Source: Desulfurococcales archaeon
GTDB taxonomy: Archaea; Thermoproteota; Thermoprotei_A; Sulfolobales; Desulfurococcaceae
Length of the DNA: 64,000 bases
Reading direction: 5' to 3'
Assembly: GCA_015520735.1 (NCBI GenBank)
Contig: WAPN01000021.1
Span: 1 to 64,000 of the forward strand
The notes below the pieces were generated by a model, which worked only from the letters and a program-made list of their open reading frames with translations, searched no databases and was not told the DNA's origin. The position numbers and the translations under genes were made by a program. This document shows positions 6,676 to 15,813 of this stretch, one piece after another. How positions within the stretch are numbered: position 1 is the stretch's first letter; each line of letters starts with the position of its first letter.

Positions 6676-8196
6676 CTACTTCTTTATCATTGCCTCTAGC
6701 GTTGGCCTAAGCGTCTTCATCCCACGTTTAGTGAATCTTAGGAAGAGCTTTATGCCTAGCCTCACCGGGGCAAGGTAGGGCTCTTTGAAGTAGAATCTGT
6801 TGACGATCTCCTCGGCCCAGTAGATCGAGTGCTCCAAGCATTTCACGAGGACATCGACATGTTCGGGCTTCAAGTGCTCCCTCATGAACCACATGTTCTT
6901 CTTCAACGCACCCATAGGCACAAAGAACATCGGCACAATCACGCTCCTATACGGCCTGAGCCTGTCAAGCAGCTCGAGCGTCTTGACGACGTCATCGGGC
7001 TTCTCCTCAGGGAGGCCCAGGATTAGTGTGGCGGCCGGTATCATGTGGTTCTCATGCATTATCCTGAAAGCGTCCTCCACCACGTCGGGCCATTCCTCCG
7101 GCTTGTAGGGTAGGCTCTTGGCGGGCATTATGATCCTGGCTAGCCTAGGGCTACCTGTCTCTATGCCTACCTCTAGGCCGAGCAGGTTCCTATGCTCGTT
7201 GAGAATGTACTCGTGCATGAGCTTGGATACTAGGCCGTACTTCTCCTCCGCATACTTGATGGCGGCAAGGCTGGCGTGCGCCCACGCAATATCGCCTTTC
7301 GGCCCGACCTCTTCAGTAACCATTTTATGTAGCTTCAACAATGGTTCTGGACGCGGCTTGACACCATCTGCACCGTAGAGTAGGACGTCCTCGCTGTGTA
7401 GTATGACTCCTTTTATCCCGGCCCTCTTATTGACTCTTATCTCCTCCCTGATCTTATCCAGCGGGATAAAGCGGAGAGGCCTAAGCGTCACACTACAGAA
7501 CTTGCAGCCTCTAGGACAGCCCCTCATAATCTCTACCAGGCCATTCACGCTCGCGGCCTTAATAACAGGTATTTCCTCAATGCTTGGAGAGTCGCCGGGA
7601 CCCACGTACACGTAGTCTGGGAGCTCCTCTCCATCAAGAGCCTTCTGTACAAGATCAACTATTACCCGCTCCACCTCCCCCTCAATAACCGTGTCAACAC
7701 CCCATTTCCTCCATAGCTTGAGCTCCCATAGCCACTGCCAAGCCGCTGGTCCACCCATTATGAATCTTACTCCTTTCTCCTTGGCCTTCCTGACGACCGG
7801 GCTGTTCATGAACTTTATGAATAGCCTCCTGTTAAGCGGCTCCTTCCCCGTCATGCTCCAGAACTCGCTGCTAGGCGGCCCGTATGCGAAGTAGTCGTGG
7901 TGGCCAACCATCATGACCTTCATGGTGTCAAGGTGTTTGTGTAGATGATCAGGATCTATTATTGCCGCCTTAAATCCGGCGTTTACTAGTACAGCCTCGA
8001 CCTTCCTCATACCGTAAGGTGCTTGTACGGGTCTACCCTCCGGATCAACCTTGATCTTAGGGGCAGCGAGCCATTGCCAGAGCTTCTCAGGTATCCCCAT
8101 TGCCGGCCCAGTAGCCATGAAGCCGAGGAACTCTTTCCCATGATGATTGCTCATCATGGACCTATCGACGGTTAGGACTACCTCATACTTTCCCAT
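6676..8196 (-). CDS. B12-binding-domain-type radical SAM protein
   Basis: A 506-residue radical SAM enzyme. An N-terminal region (about 1-200) with FIMGGPAAWQWLW and VIEGEVERVIVDLV resembles the cobalamin-binding Rossmann domain of the class B family. The [4Fe-4S] motif MRGCPRGCKFCSV (Cys-x3-Cys-x2-Cys) follows, then the SAM barrel with GLEVGIETGSPRLA and LILGLPEEKPDD. The C-terminus is basic and helical. ATG is preceded by GGGGGTGAG. It is the last gene of a three-gene operon behind an ArsR-like regulator. Related proteins methylate or rearrange unactivated carbons; the substrate here is unknown. Confidence 0.75.
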   Translation of the reverse strand: MGKYEVVLTVDRSMMSNHHGKEFLGFMATGPAMGIPEKLWQWLAAPKIKVDPEGRPVQAPYGMRKVEAVLVNAGFKAAIIDPDHLHKHLDTMKVMMVGHHDYFAYGPPSSEFWSMTGKEPLNRRLFIKFMNSPVVRKAKEKGVRFIMGGPAAWQWLWELKLWRKWGVDTVIEGEVERVIVDLVQKALDGEELPDYVYVGPGDSPSIEEIPVIKAASVNGLVEIMRGCPRGCKFCSVTLRPLRFIPLDKIREEIRVNKRAGIKGVILHSEDVLLYGADGVKPRPEPLLKLHKMVTEEVGPKGDIAWAHASLAAIKYAEEKYGLVSKLMHEYILNEHRNLLGLEVGIETGSPRLARIIMPAKSLPYKPEEWPDVVEDAFRIMHENHMIPAATLILGLPEEKPDDVVKTLELLDRLRPYRSVIVPMFFVPMGALKKNMWFMREHLKPEHVDVLVKCLEHSIYWAEEIVNRFYFKEPYLAPVRLGIKLFLRFTKRGMKTLRPTLEAMIKK

Positions 8197-8207
8197 AGTC
8201 TCACCCC

Positions 8208-8585
8208 CTAGACCCTTACAACCTGTACTCCTTTCTCCTCAAGAAGACGAGACACCTCCTCCATCTCGGACTCGACCACGCCGAACAAGGGCTTGCTGGA
8301 GCCCTTAACCTCATCGATGAGCTGTGATAGCTTCTCCATATTGAGGCCTACGTATCTCAGAACAATCGTGTATGCTATATTGTTCTGCAGAACATACCTC
8401 ATATCCTCAATATAGTATGGCGAAGGCTTGTTCGTAACAATGAAGAACGTGAACCTGCGGCACCTGGTTTTCGCCGAGATCCTCGCCAACTCATTATAGG
8501 CTGCTAGGGCAACGTCCGGGCCCTTCCCGTTAAAGCCTAGGATAACGTATGTATTGTTCTCTTCAAGAACACGGAGGCTCTTCAC
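8208..8585 (-). CDS. Unrecognised protein in the radical SAM operon
   Basis: A 125-residue soluble protein with a GTG start. Alternating strands and helices (NNTYVILGFNG, RRFTFFIVT, IAYTIVLRYVG, KPLFGVVES, KGVQVVRV) suggest a small alpha/beta fold. I do not recognise the family. The gene overlaps the upstream regulator gene by four bases and ends 11 bases before the radical SAM gene, so its role is probably tied to that enzyme or to its regulation. Confidence 0.6.
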   Translation of the reverse strand: MKSLRVLEENNTYVILGFNGKGPDVALAAYNELARISAKTRCRRFTFFIVTNKPSPYYIEDMRYVLQNNIAYTIVLRYVGLNMEKLSQLIDEVKGSSKPLFGVVESEMEEVSRLLEEKGVQVVRV

Positions 8586-8962
8586 AGCCTCTCACCCCGT
8601 GAAAATAGTTGTGAAATACTGCGAGCGATCTCGTCAAGCTCCCTCTTGAGATCGTGATCGTTTATCTCGCTGGAGACCTGGCGGATATAGATATGGAGCT
8701 TATGAAGATGCTGACGCAGCAACTGAACAACCGCTTTCTTCCTAATACTGTATCTAATCTTCCCTTTCTCATGATGGATCTCTACGAGACCCGCATTGAC
8801 CAAGTGTTTCAAATGAGTTGAAAGATGGCTCTTCGCATATCCTGTTCTTTCAGACAAATCTCGGAGCGTTAGGGGCCTCGACTCATGTAATAACGTATTG
8901 ATTACTGAGGCAGCAGCAACCGGTATACCTATAAATGTCAGGAGTGCTACTAGGCTCCTCAT
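8582..8962 (-). CDS. ArsR-like winged-helix transcription regulator
   Basis: A 126-residue protein. After a hydrophobic N-terminus comes a winged helix: SVINTLLHESRPLTLRDLSERTG, recognition helix SHLSTHLKHLVNAGLVEI (about residues 45-62) and a wing EKGKIRYSIRK. A C-terminal helical tail probably dimerises. It is the first gene of an operon with an unknown protein and a radical SAM enzyme. A near-perfect 20-base palindrome lies 29 bases before its start, between the probable TATA box and the gene, so autorepression is likely. The N-terminal hydrophobic stretch could be membrane-associated. Confidence 0.7.
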   Translation of the reverse strand: MRSLVALLTFIGIPVAAASVINTLLHESRPLTLRDLSERTGYAKSHLSTHLKHLVNAGLVEIHHEKGKIRYSIRKKAVVQLLRQHLHKLHIYIRQVSSEINDHDLKRELDEIARSISQLFSRGERL

Positions 8963-8990
8963 CTTCTCACTTCCGATAAGTTGTCCACCC

Positions 8991-9010
8991 TGTTCAGAAT
9001 ATTCCGAACA
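8991..9010. promoter_or_regulatory. Palindromic operator of the ArsR-like regulator/radical SAM operon
   Basis: TGTTCAGAATATTCCGAACA is an inverted repeat in which only one symmetric pair (positions 6 and 15) fails. It lies just downstream, in the minus direction, of a TATA-like CTTATTTTAAGG at about 9011-9022 and 29 bases before the regulator start. Occupancy would cover the transcription start, which suggests repression by the adjacent regulator. The link is inferred from position. Confidence 0.55.
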
Positions 9011-9076
9011 TCCTTAAAATAAGTAATCCCATTTGTATGAATAATTCATGATATAGAACAGAAATTATAAAAGGAC

Positions 9077-9472
9077 TTATCCTTTTTTCATAGCCTCGAT
9101 CTTCTCCTTGAGCTTTTTCCACTCGATAATGAAGCGCTCGTGTCTACCCTCACCTATTACCTTGTCACCCATCAAGCACTTCACTTCGAACACTATTTTC
9201 CTGCCCCGAACATCCACTACTCTAGATATAAAGCGGAGCCTAGCTCCAATGGGGGCAGGGTTCTTGTGATATACATCAACATGTATTCCGACACTAGTAT
9301 ACTCATCACCAATAATGCGATCTAATAGCTCCTTCGAAACTATCTCCATCAACGCTATCATTCTCGGAGTACTTAGGACCCCCAAGCCTTGTCGGGAAAG
9401 AAATTCAGGGGAATCCTCTTCCTTAACAATGTATTCTTTTTCATTGACTTCTCCTATTTCCGGTAACCTCAT
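9077..9472 (-). CDS. Hotdog-fold thioesterase, fluoroacetyl-CoA-thioesterase-like
   Basis: A 131-residue protein with the hotdog pattern: a long central helix PRMIALMEIVSKELLDRI, then strands SVGIHVDVYHKNPAPIGARLRF, KIVFEVKCLMGD and VIGEGRHERFII. The order matches FlK-like acyl-CoA thioesterases, which work as dimers on small acyl-CoA thioesters. The ATG at 9472 has GGGGAGGTG nine bases upstream, so I prefer it to the GTG at 9484. It stands alone between two differently oriented units. Substrate unknown. Confidence 0.65.
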   Translation of the reverse strand: MRLPEIGEVNEKEYIVKEEDSPEFLSRQGLGVLSTPRMIALMEIVSKELLDRIIGDEYTSVGIHVDVYHKNPAPIGARLRFISRVVDVRGRKIVFEVKCLMGDKVIGEGRHERFIIEWKKLKEKIEAMKKG

Positions 9473-9601
9473 GGTTCTTAACACCTCCCCGAGAATCTAA
9501 TGACATAATTAATATCGGTTTGACCGGATTAAATAATCATGTAATTTAAGACGATATGTCGTCAACTAAAACTTGCCGAGAAATATAGGGAGGAACGCAT
9601 A

Positions 9602-11014
9602 TTGGATAAGGATGAACAAGCACCGTTCACCGGGTATGTCGCGATAGCTGAGAAGAAATTCGAGTGGCTCTTGCCCATATCTCTCTTGGGTTTCTTTATT
9701 TCTTTATCGCCTTATTTGTTCATGCTAGAACAGTATCTTACAGGCATACACGTTATCCGCGAGACAATCCCTTATCTTCCCTACTCGAAGTACTTGTCCG
9801 CGATTATTGACGCTCTCCTAATCTTTGTATTCATAATCTTGTTTCTTCTCGTGAAGAGAGAAATATACAAGATAGCCCCGACAATATTCCGCTCTCTCAC
9901 ATTATCATCATTCGCTTTAGCGCTGGCTCTAGTAGTGGCTATGGGGGAGGTTACGGGTGCAATTACTGCCCCAGAGCCTATTCTCACTATAAACAATTAC
10001 GTATACAACCTATCATTCTTCGTGTTCATGTACTTCGTATATGTTATGACGTCTTTTATAAGTGAGATCAGGCCTCTCAGCATCAAGAACAAGATTTTTA
10101 GTGCTATGGGCTTAGCATTCTTCGTGATCATCAACCTGATCCTCGCATATACAATGGGTTCCCAAGGAGCATTAATACCTGGACTACAGGATCTAGCTGT
10201 GATATCTACCATGGCAGCATCGCTCTTAGGTCTAATACTAGATGCATATCTTCTTACGAGATTTGTCTACTTGGAAAGCCTCTATACCTTGATAGACTTA
10301 GCGGATCTCTCCGTTCTAACAATATTTGCGAATATTATATTTAATGAAATGATTTTAGCACAATCATTTCTGCCCTCAGGAGGCTTATCATATTTATTAA
10401 TAGGTAATATATACTACATGGGCATAGCTTCAAGCATCATAGTGTCCATATTAGCGATAATCTGTATTAATCTTCTCCAAATACTCCATTTCAAAATAGG
10501 TGAAATCAAGAATATTAGCCATATACTTGTGGAGACAGACTTCAATAAACCAGTAGAAACCTATGAGAAAATAGTGTTCTTCTTATCAATAATACTGCCC
10601 AGAAGGGAAAACATAAACTTTATACTAGCTACAAGGCCTGGCTCACTAATAGCGGATACATTGGCATTAAGGTTTCCTAAAAGCCGGATAACACGCATAG
10701 ATATTATCCCTGGCAAGTCCACGGTTTCGAGAGAGGATGACAAGTTTGAATCACCGCCTTCCCCAGTACATCTCCTATACGCCGTAAGGTGGGCTCTAAG
10801 CCTTGTGAACGAAAATGAGCTCCCAGTCCTGATCATAGATACGCTGACCGATATAGAGTTCTTGATAGGTGATATCAACACGTATACGTTCCTCAGAAAC
10901 CTCGTCTCGAAATTCCCAGATCTACTATCACTATACATAGTTAATAGGGAGGCCCACACCCCCCGTGAGATAAACTTGTTCAGAAACATCATTAATAGAG
11001 TGATCGAGATATAA
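9602..11014 (+). CDS. Multi-pass membrane protein with C-terminal DUF835-like domain
   Basis: A 470-residue protein with TTG start behind GGGAGG. Residues 22-300 hold about eight transmembrane helices; the last about 150 residues are soluble, alternating strands and helices (NINFILATRPGSL, ITRIDIIPG, LPVLIIDTLTDIEFLIG, PDLLSLYIVNRE). The soluble part resembles DUF835, a degenerate RecA/KaiC-like domain common in archaeal membrane and sensory proteins; LIIDTLTDIEF would be the Walker B-like strand, and I see no Walker A. It ends 21 bases before the M55 peptidase start. A sensory or regulatory membrane role is a guess. Confidence 0.5.
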   Translation: MDKDEQAPFTGYVAIAEKKFEWLLPISLLGFFISLSPYLFMLEQYLTGIHVIRETIPYLPYSKYLSAIIDALLIFVFIILFLLVKREIYKIAPTIFRSLTLSSFALALALVVAMGEVTGAITAPEPILTINNYVYNLSFFVFMYFVYVMTSFISEIRPLSIKNKIFSAMGLAFFVIINLILAYTMGSQGALIPGLQDLAVISTMAASLLGLILDAYLLTRFVYLESLYTLIDLADLSVLTIFANIIFNEMILAQSFLPSGGLSYLLIGNIYYMGIASSIIVSILAIICINLLQILHFKIGEIKNISHILVETDFNKPVETYEKIVFFLSIILPRRENINFILATRPGSLIADTLALRFPKSRITRIDIIPGKSTVSREDDKFESPPSPVHLLYAVRWALSLVNENELPVLIIDTLTDIEFLIGDINTYTFLRNLVSKFPDLLSLYIVNREAHTPREINLFRNIINRVIEI

Positions 11015-11035
11015 CTTGTTTATAGGGTGCTGAGC

Positions 11036-11884
11036 ATGAAGGCCTTCATATCAATCGATATCGAGGGGCTCCCAGGCATCTCTTCAACAACCATGCTAGG
11101 ACCAGGACTCAGCCAGTTCCAGCTGGGCTCAAAGATCATGACCATCATCGCTAAGAAAGCCGCCGAAAAACTCCTTCAGCTGGGATTTGACAGAATTATT
11201 ATTGCTGATAGCCATGGCGCCATGACCAATATTAACTATCTAGAGATGCCTGAAAAAACAACACTCATACAGGGATACCCTAGACCTTACTCCATGCTAG
11301 CAGGTCTAGACGAGGATACCGACGCGGCCTTCTTCATAGGCTACCACGCAGCCGCTGGGACAAAACACGGAGTACTAGATCATACTATGAGCGGCAGATC
11401 ATTTGCCATGATAAAAGTCAACGGTAGGAGGGCGAGCGAGTACCTGTTAAACGCCCTGTACGCGGGCGAATACAATGTCCCAGTAGTCCTAGTCGCAGGC
11501 GATGAAGCGCTCAGAGAAGAAGTAGAGACCTATACTCCCTGGGCCGTATTCGTACCCTTCAAGACAGGATATAGCAGGTACGCTGGAGGATTCGATAGTA
11601 TGCCCGAAGTACTCGCTAGACTGGAAGAAGGACTCGAGAAAGCCGCTGAGACCCTTAAGGAGGACAAGGCTAAACCCTTAAAGCTATCCAGACCGTACAG
11701 GGTCGAAGTAATTGTTAGGGATTCGCTCATAGCAGACGTTGCTGAACAACTACCCTTCATTACAAGAAGAGACGCCTATACACTTGAGTTCAGCGCGGAT
11801 AACGGGATCGACCTGGTTGGGATCATAGAAGTACTCGCCATGATGTCCTACGGCGTGTCATGTATGCGTGAGAGACTAACATGA
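11036..11884 (+). CDS. M55-family D-aminopeptidase (DppA-like)
   Basis: A metallopeptidase of the DppA family, which cleaves N-terminal D- or other residues from short peptides as a decameric zinc enzyme. Metal-site motifs: ISIDIEG near the N-terminus (Asp, Glu), IIADSHGAMT (Asp, His) and FIGYHAAAG (His). LDHTMSGRSF also matches the family. The ATG at 11036 fits GGGTG about eight bases upstream; a GTG at 11027 is also in frame. The 282-residue length is normal. It likely belongs with the preceding membrane protein in one transcript and would serve peptide turnover. Confidence 0.8.
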   Translation: MKAFISIDIEGLPGISSTTMLGPGLSQFQLGSKIMTIIAKKAAEKLLQLGFDRIIIADSHGAMTNINYLEMPEKTTLIQGYPRPYSMLAGLDEDTDAAFFIGYHAAAGTKHGVLDHTMSGRSFAMIKVNGRRASEYLLNALYAGEYNVPVVLVAGDEALREEVETYTPWAVFVPFKTGYSRYAGGFDSMPEVLARLEEGLEKAAETLKEDKAKPLKLSRPYRVEVIVRDSLIADVAEQLPFITRRDAYTLEFSADNGIDLVGIIEVLAMMSYGVSCMRERLT

Positions 11885-11995
11885 TATTATGCAAGTTACC
11901 CAAATAGATAAGAACTTATTTTTAGCTAAACAACCTATCCTAACCTACATAGCTGTAGCGCTTCGAAACACCATTATATGGAGGAGAACAATAAA

Positions 11996-12523
11996 ATGTC
12001 CGGATTCAACCTGATGGTGACACATGAGCCGGGGCCCGAGAACTACCGGTATGTGCTCAGCGTATTGAGGGATATCCTCGACAACTACGTGGTCGTTGAT
12101 GCCGCTACAGCGGTAATTCTGCTCAGAGTCAATGACCCCTATAAAGCGGTAGAGGTGTTGAAACAACATAGAGACCAACTAAACCTGATCTACAGGATAA
12201 TACCTATCGATACTACCACTAATCCCTATGTAGAAGACGTGGCGGAGAAATCCGCCGAGTTGGCGGAGAAGAAGATACCCATGGATAAGACGTATCGTGT
12301 AACACTACGCGGGAGACTCTACTGGCGTGAAACAAGAATGCCTGCACATAGCAGCGATGCGGTAAAGATCATAGCGGAGAAAATAGATCGGCCAGTATCA
12401 CTCACTCACCCCGATTACGTCGTATACATCAGAAGCGTCAGATTATACCATAGAAGACGCATAGCAACAATTACTGTTACAGAACCCGATAATATATTGG
12501 CGCTGGCCTCGAATAAGCCATGA
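11996..12523 (+). CDS. THUMP-domain RNA-binding protein
   Basis: A 175-residue protein. FNLMVTHEPGPENYRYVLSVL at the start and the C-terminal YRVTLRGRLYW, SSDAVKIIAEKI, VSLTHPDYVVYIRSV and RRIATITVTEP match the THUMP domain, which binds tRNA in many modifying enzymes; the layout resembles the archaeal counterpart of Tan1 (the partner needed for N4-acetylcytidine in tRNA). No catalytic domain is attached. ATG 11996 is chosen because GGAGGAG lies nine bases upstream; ATG 11978 is also in frame. Confidence 0.7.
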   Translation: MSGFNLMVTHEPGPENYRYVLSVLRDILDNYVVVDAATAVILLRVNDPYKAVEVLKQHRDQLNLIYRIIPIDTTTNPYVEDVAEKSAELAEKKIPMDKTYRVTLRGRLYWRETRMPAHSSDAVKIIAEKIDRPVSLTHPDYVVYIRSVRLYHRRRIATITVTEPDNILALASNKP

Positions 12524-12575
12524 TTAAAAATAAAATCCAGATATTTGATTCTCTATCACTGAGGCTGAGTAGCTG

Positions 12576-13238
12576 TTGATAAGGGATATACTCCCAGAAC
12601 CAATAATTGAGATGTTCGAGGAATACGTATCTAAGATCATAGATACTGTCAACTCTTTCCACCGGGGAATAGAGCTACTCAACGATATGCGTATAGGCGA
12701 GGCAAGGGAGAAACTAGCCGAGACAATGAAGATCGAGAGCAAGGCCGATAAGATAAGGAAAAAGATCCTCCTATTACTTGAAGAGAGTAGACTAGATCCG
12801 AGCTTCAAGGAGGACTTCTTCCACTTGATCAAACGGATAGATAGGATAGCGGACTGGGTTAAAGAAGCTGCTAGAGATCTCACTATAATACCCTATCTTG
12901 AAACCCCCGCGGACATAAGAGACGGTATTCATTCGCTCATAGAAAAAGTAGTATCTATGACAAGACTCCTCGGAGCCGCTGTCGAGAAAATACTTGATGA
13001 AGAATATGGAGACGCCAAGGAAATCCTAAAGAAGATAGAGGCTATCGAGGAAGAGGCAGATGAGATAGATGTTTCTAACAGAGGCAAACTACTCAAGTAC
13101 TCTGACAATATAAAGCCCGTAACACTGGCTATCCTGCTTCATGACCTCAACAGTGATTTAGAAGACGCAGCCGATGCATGCGAAGAAGCAGCCGATTATC
13201 TAAGAGCCTTAATAGTTACATGGACGAATAATTATTAA
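12576..13238 (+). CDS. DUF47/PhoU-like helical protein
   Basis: A 220-residue all-helical protein (TTG start) with the repeated acidic and basic helices of the DUF47 family: MKIESKADKIRKKIL, FHLIKRIDRIADWVKEAARDL, EAIEEEADEIDVSNRGKL and LNSDLEDAADACEEAADYL. PhoU-like proteins bind metals through E-x3-D pairs and partner phosphate transporters; archaeal DUF47 genes usually neighbour a Pit phosphate permease, but none is seen next to this one. The role is therefore uncertain, perhaps control of a distant phosphate transporter. Confidence 0.75.
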   Translation: MIRDILPEPIIEMFEEYVSKIIDTVNSFHRGIELLNDMRIGEAREKLAETMKIESKADKIRKKILLLLEESRLDPSFKEDFFHLIKRIDRIADWVKEAARDLTIIPYLETPADIRDGIHSLIEKVVSMTRLLGAAVEKILDEEYGDAKEILKKIEAIEEEADEIDVSNRGKLLKYSDNIKPVTLAILLHDLNSDLEDAADACEEAADYLRALIVTWTNNY

Positions 13239-13336
13239 AGATGACCTTGTCGTTTCTATCGTAGGTTTTTATCATTGCTTCAAAGTTTTAGCTTTATTCA
13301 TTAGTAGCGGATAAAAATCCCTCCCAACACTATTGT

Positions 13337-14110
13337 GTGAAGTGGGAATTGAAAATGGCGATGAAGACTAGGAAAAACAATAAGGTAGCATTGATCATAG
13401 CATCCATAATTGTTGTATCCGGTGCCGCTATCGCTCTCAACTTAATACCAGCATTTCCGATAATTGGTGGTGCCGGGTTCATTACTCTCGGCGCACTCGC
13501 CGGAAGCATAATAGGTATTTATCTTGGTTTGAGGCTTGGTATAACAGCTGTCTTGATAACACTCATTGTCGCTGTACAGTATAACTCGTCTCTGATCACG
13601 TTTTTCGGACCCTTCTTCTTCATGCCTCTCGTGATCAGTTTCTTTGTTGCCGGGACCTATTATTTGGGGAAGCCTCATTACTCGCTCAGCATACTGGCTA
13701 CACTCTACGTGGTATTCATTGCGGTCCAATACCCGTACATACTGAACTATCTAGGCGTATTAGTATATGATGTAGCGGTCACGGCAGGCCTAGCGATCGC
13801 GACACCGTATATCATCGGCAAGAAAATTCTAAGAGGAATAGGAAGCATTATAGCCGGGGTTATAGGGGATCATATGGGAGGGAATCTTGCATGGGTTCTG
13901 AACTACCTATATCTACAAGGAAACATTTCGCAGCTCGCCACAAATCCGGAATTCCAGGCTAACTGGTACAAAATATGGAACATGTCGGCCTGCGTCTACC
14001 CTGTAGAGCGTACCATTCTAATCATAATAGGCAGTATAATAATACTATCAACGCTGAAGCCGTGGGAAATATTAATCAGGAGGAGGATCAGTGGCGCGAG
14101 CAATCATTAG
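13337..14110 (+). CDS. ECF-type transporter, membrane substrate-binding (S-like) component
   Basis: A membrane protein of 257 residues (or 251 from the ATG at 13355) with about six to seven hydrophobic helices. GGAGFITLGALAGSIIGIYLGLRLG and VIAGVIGDHMGGNLAWVLNYL resemble the loops of ECF substrate-specific components. Its stop overlaps the start of a double ATPase gene by 20 bases and a T-component gene follows, giving a complete S-A-T operon. The substrate (vitamin or metal) is not readable from sequence. Confidence 0.6.
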   Translation: MKWELKMAMKTRKNNKVALIIASIIVVSGAAIALNLIPAFPIIGGAGFITLGALAGSIIGIYLGLRLGITAVLITLIVAVQYNSSLITFFGPFFFMPLVISFFVAGTYYLGKPHYSLSILATLYVVFIAVQYPYILNYLGVLVYDVAVTAGLAIATPYIIGKKILRGIGSIIAGVIGDHMGGNLAWVLNYLYLQGNISQLATNPEFQANWYKIWNMSACVYPVERTILIIIGSIIILSTLKPWEILIRRRISGASNH

Positions 14111-15284
14111 ATTTAGCAATGCCGAGATACATGTAGGCGACCACACTGCGCACATATCCAACATTATAGCTGAATCGCCAGGAATACTCTACATTATAGG
14201 TCCAAACGGCTCGGGAAAGACTATTCTTCTGAAGGCAATATCAGGACTAGACGAGATAAATGACATATCATACACGGGCATAGATGTGAAGCCGAATAAC
14301 GCAAGAAAATGGCTTGTCCCCCAAGATCCATGGTTGATAACCCTCGGCGATACAGGCTATGACGAGTTATGGCTTATCAGTCACAACAACCATTCACCAC
14401 CAGCTAATGACCAGCTTGTTAGAAGGATCCTAGATAAAAGGATCGGCTATATGAGCTACGGTGAGAGAAAGATCCTCGAAGTAATTAAGGCGCATAACGT
14501 CATGCCTGATATAGCGTGTTTTGATGAACCATACAGTGGTCTAGACGAGAAATATGTGGAACTAGCGAAGAAGCTCATAGAGGATTTAAGTAAACGAACA
14601 CTAGTGGTCATTGCGACCAATAAGGAGAACTCGTATCCAGAAGGCCGTGAAGCACACATAATGGTGGGACAACTAAAGGACGGGATCGATCCCCCACCAC
14701 CGATGGGGGCAAGTGGAGGAATAGTCATCGAGAGACTCGTCGTTAAACGCGGTAGAAAACGAATAGAACTCGAGGAACTAAGGCTCAGGAGCGGAGAAGC
14801 AGTAACAATAATCGGTCCGAACGGCTCGGGAAAGACGAGCACGTTGCTAGCCATAGCCGGTGCTCTTAAGTATAAGGGGAGAATAGAGATCAAGGGAAGA
14901 ACAGGTTTTGTTCCAGACGACACACTCTTGGTATCACCCGGTGTGACTTTAAGGGATGTTATAGAGAACCTATGCAGACATGGAAAGGAGTGTATTGAGC
15001 AGTCATTCTTCACCTTGAAGGAACTTGGTGTTAAAGATGGCGAAAAACCCTACGTCGCGCTTAGTGATGGTCAGAGAAGACTGACACTACTGATCCCGCA
15101 GCTGTTCTCCAGTAGATCCGTACTTCTGCTGGATTCATGGCTTGAAGGAATAGATTCTCGGAGAAGAAGGGTGATCTATGATCTTATCAACCAGTATCTT
15201 GAAGGGGGTGGAGTAGTCATCACAACACTTCCACGAGGTGAGGAACTCGATGTCGTTGAAGGCCTACCTTCCCCTTATGATTAG
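14091..15284 (+). CDS. ECF transporter double ATPase with a degenerate second site
   Basis: Two fused ABC domains (397 residues) with GTG start behind GGAGGAGG. Domain 1 has Walker A GPNGSGKT (37-44), Q-loop VPQDPW, signature MSYGE and Walker B CFDEP with its glutamate. Domain 2 has Walker A GPNGSGKT (242-249) and signature LSDGQ, but the Q-loop Gln is Asp (VPDDT), the Walker B catalytic Glu is Ser (LLLDSW) and no H-switch His is seen. One ATP site is therefore probably non-hydrolytic. Fused ECF ATPases replace the EcfA/EcfA' pair and power uptake with the T component at 15250. Confidence 0.85.
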   Translation: MARAIIRFSNAEIHVGDHTAHISNIIAESPGILYIIGPNGSGKTILLKAISGLDEINDISYTGIDVKPNNARKWLVPQDPWLITLGDTGYDELWLISHNNHSPPANDQLVRRILDKRIGYMSYGERKILEVIKAHNVMPDIACFDEPYSGLDEKYVELAKKLIEDLSKRTLVVIATNKENSYPEGREAHIMVGQLKDGIDPPPPMGASGGIVIERLVVKRGRKRIELEELRLRSGEAVTIIGPNGSGKTSTLLAIAGALKYKGRIEIKGRTGFVPDDTLLVSPGVTLRDVIENLCRHGKECIEQSFFTLKELGVKDGEKPYVALSDGQRRLTLLIPQLFSSRSVLLLDSWLEGIDSRRRRVIYDLINQYLEGGGVVITTLPRGEELDVVEGLPSPYD

Positions 15285-15813
15285 AGCTGGGGCATTCATA
15301 ACGGGCGCGATCCTACTCTACTTGTTCGGAGATATTAATCCTGTACTAATATGCTCACTGCTAGCCATTATAACGGTTGTTATGCTCATGGAAATAAGAG
15401 GTGCAGGCTCCGCTATATCTTATGTTATGAGCGTTGTAATAATACTAGGTCTTACGTTTTTCTTTATGAGCATTTATGGAGTATACCATAACATAACATA
15501 CATCGGGTACTATAGCATCTTTATTTTATTCTTTGGCACAGTCACAGATCGAGAATTACTGTACACGGTTAAGCATGGAGGGAACCACCTTGTCCTCGTG
15601 CTTTTAGCGCTCAAGATCTATGGGATCATTGTCGAGCGGTACTATAGGAGCCTGGAAATGAATAAGGCCCTACTTGGTAGACAAAAGACGGTCTTTATTA
15701 AAGGAATAGTGAGTACATTGCAATCGCTTCCTTATCTCACGTTTAGGATAGCCGAGTATCTCCACATACATCTACCATACATTATGGGTCGAGGATCCAG
15801 TCGAGAGAAATAA
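15250..15813 (+). CDS. ECF transporter T (coupling) component
   Basis: A 187-residue membrane protein with about five helices, then a basic cytoplasmic stretch (ERYYRSLEMNKALLGR) typical of the coupling helices of EcfT/CbiQ proteins, which press on the ATPase grooves. It overlaps the ATPase gene by 35 bases, and ATG 15250 has GGTGAGG just upstream. It is short for an EcfT and the usual Ala-Arg-Gly signatures are weak; assignment rests on fold pattern and operon position. The end overlaps the convergent ogt gene by 32 bases. Confidence 0.6.
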   Translation: MSLKAYLPLMIRAGAFITGAILLYLFGDINPVLICSLLAIITVVMLMEIRGAGSAISYVMSVVIILGLTFFFMSIYGVYHNITYIGYYSIFILFFGTVTDRELLYTVKHGGNHLVLVLLALKIYGIIVERYYRSLEMNKALLGRQKTVFIKGIVSTLQSLPYLTFRIAEYLHIHLPYIMGRGSSREK

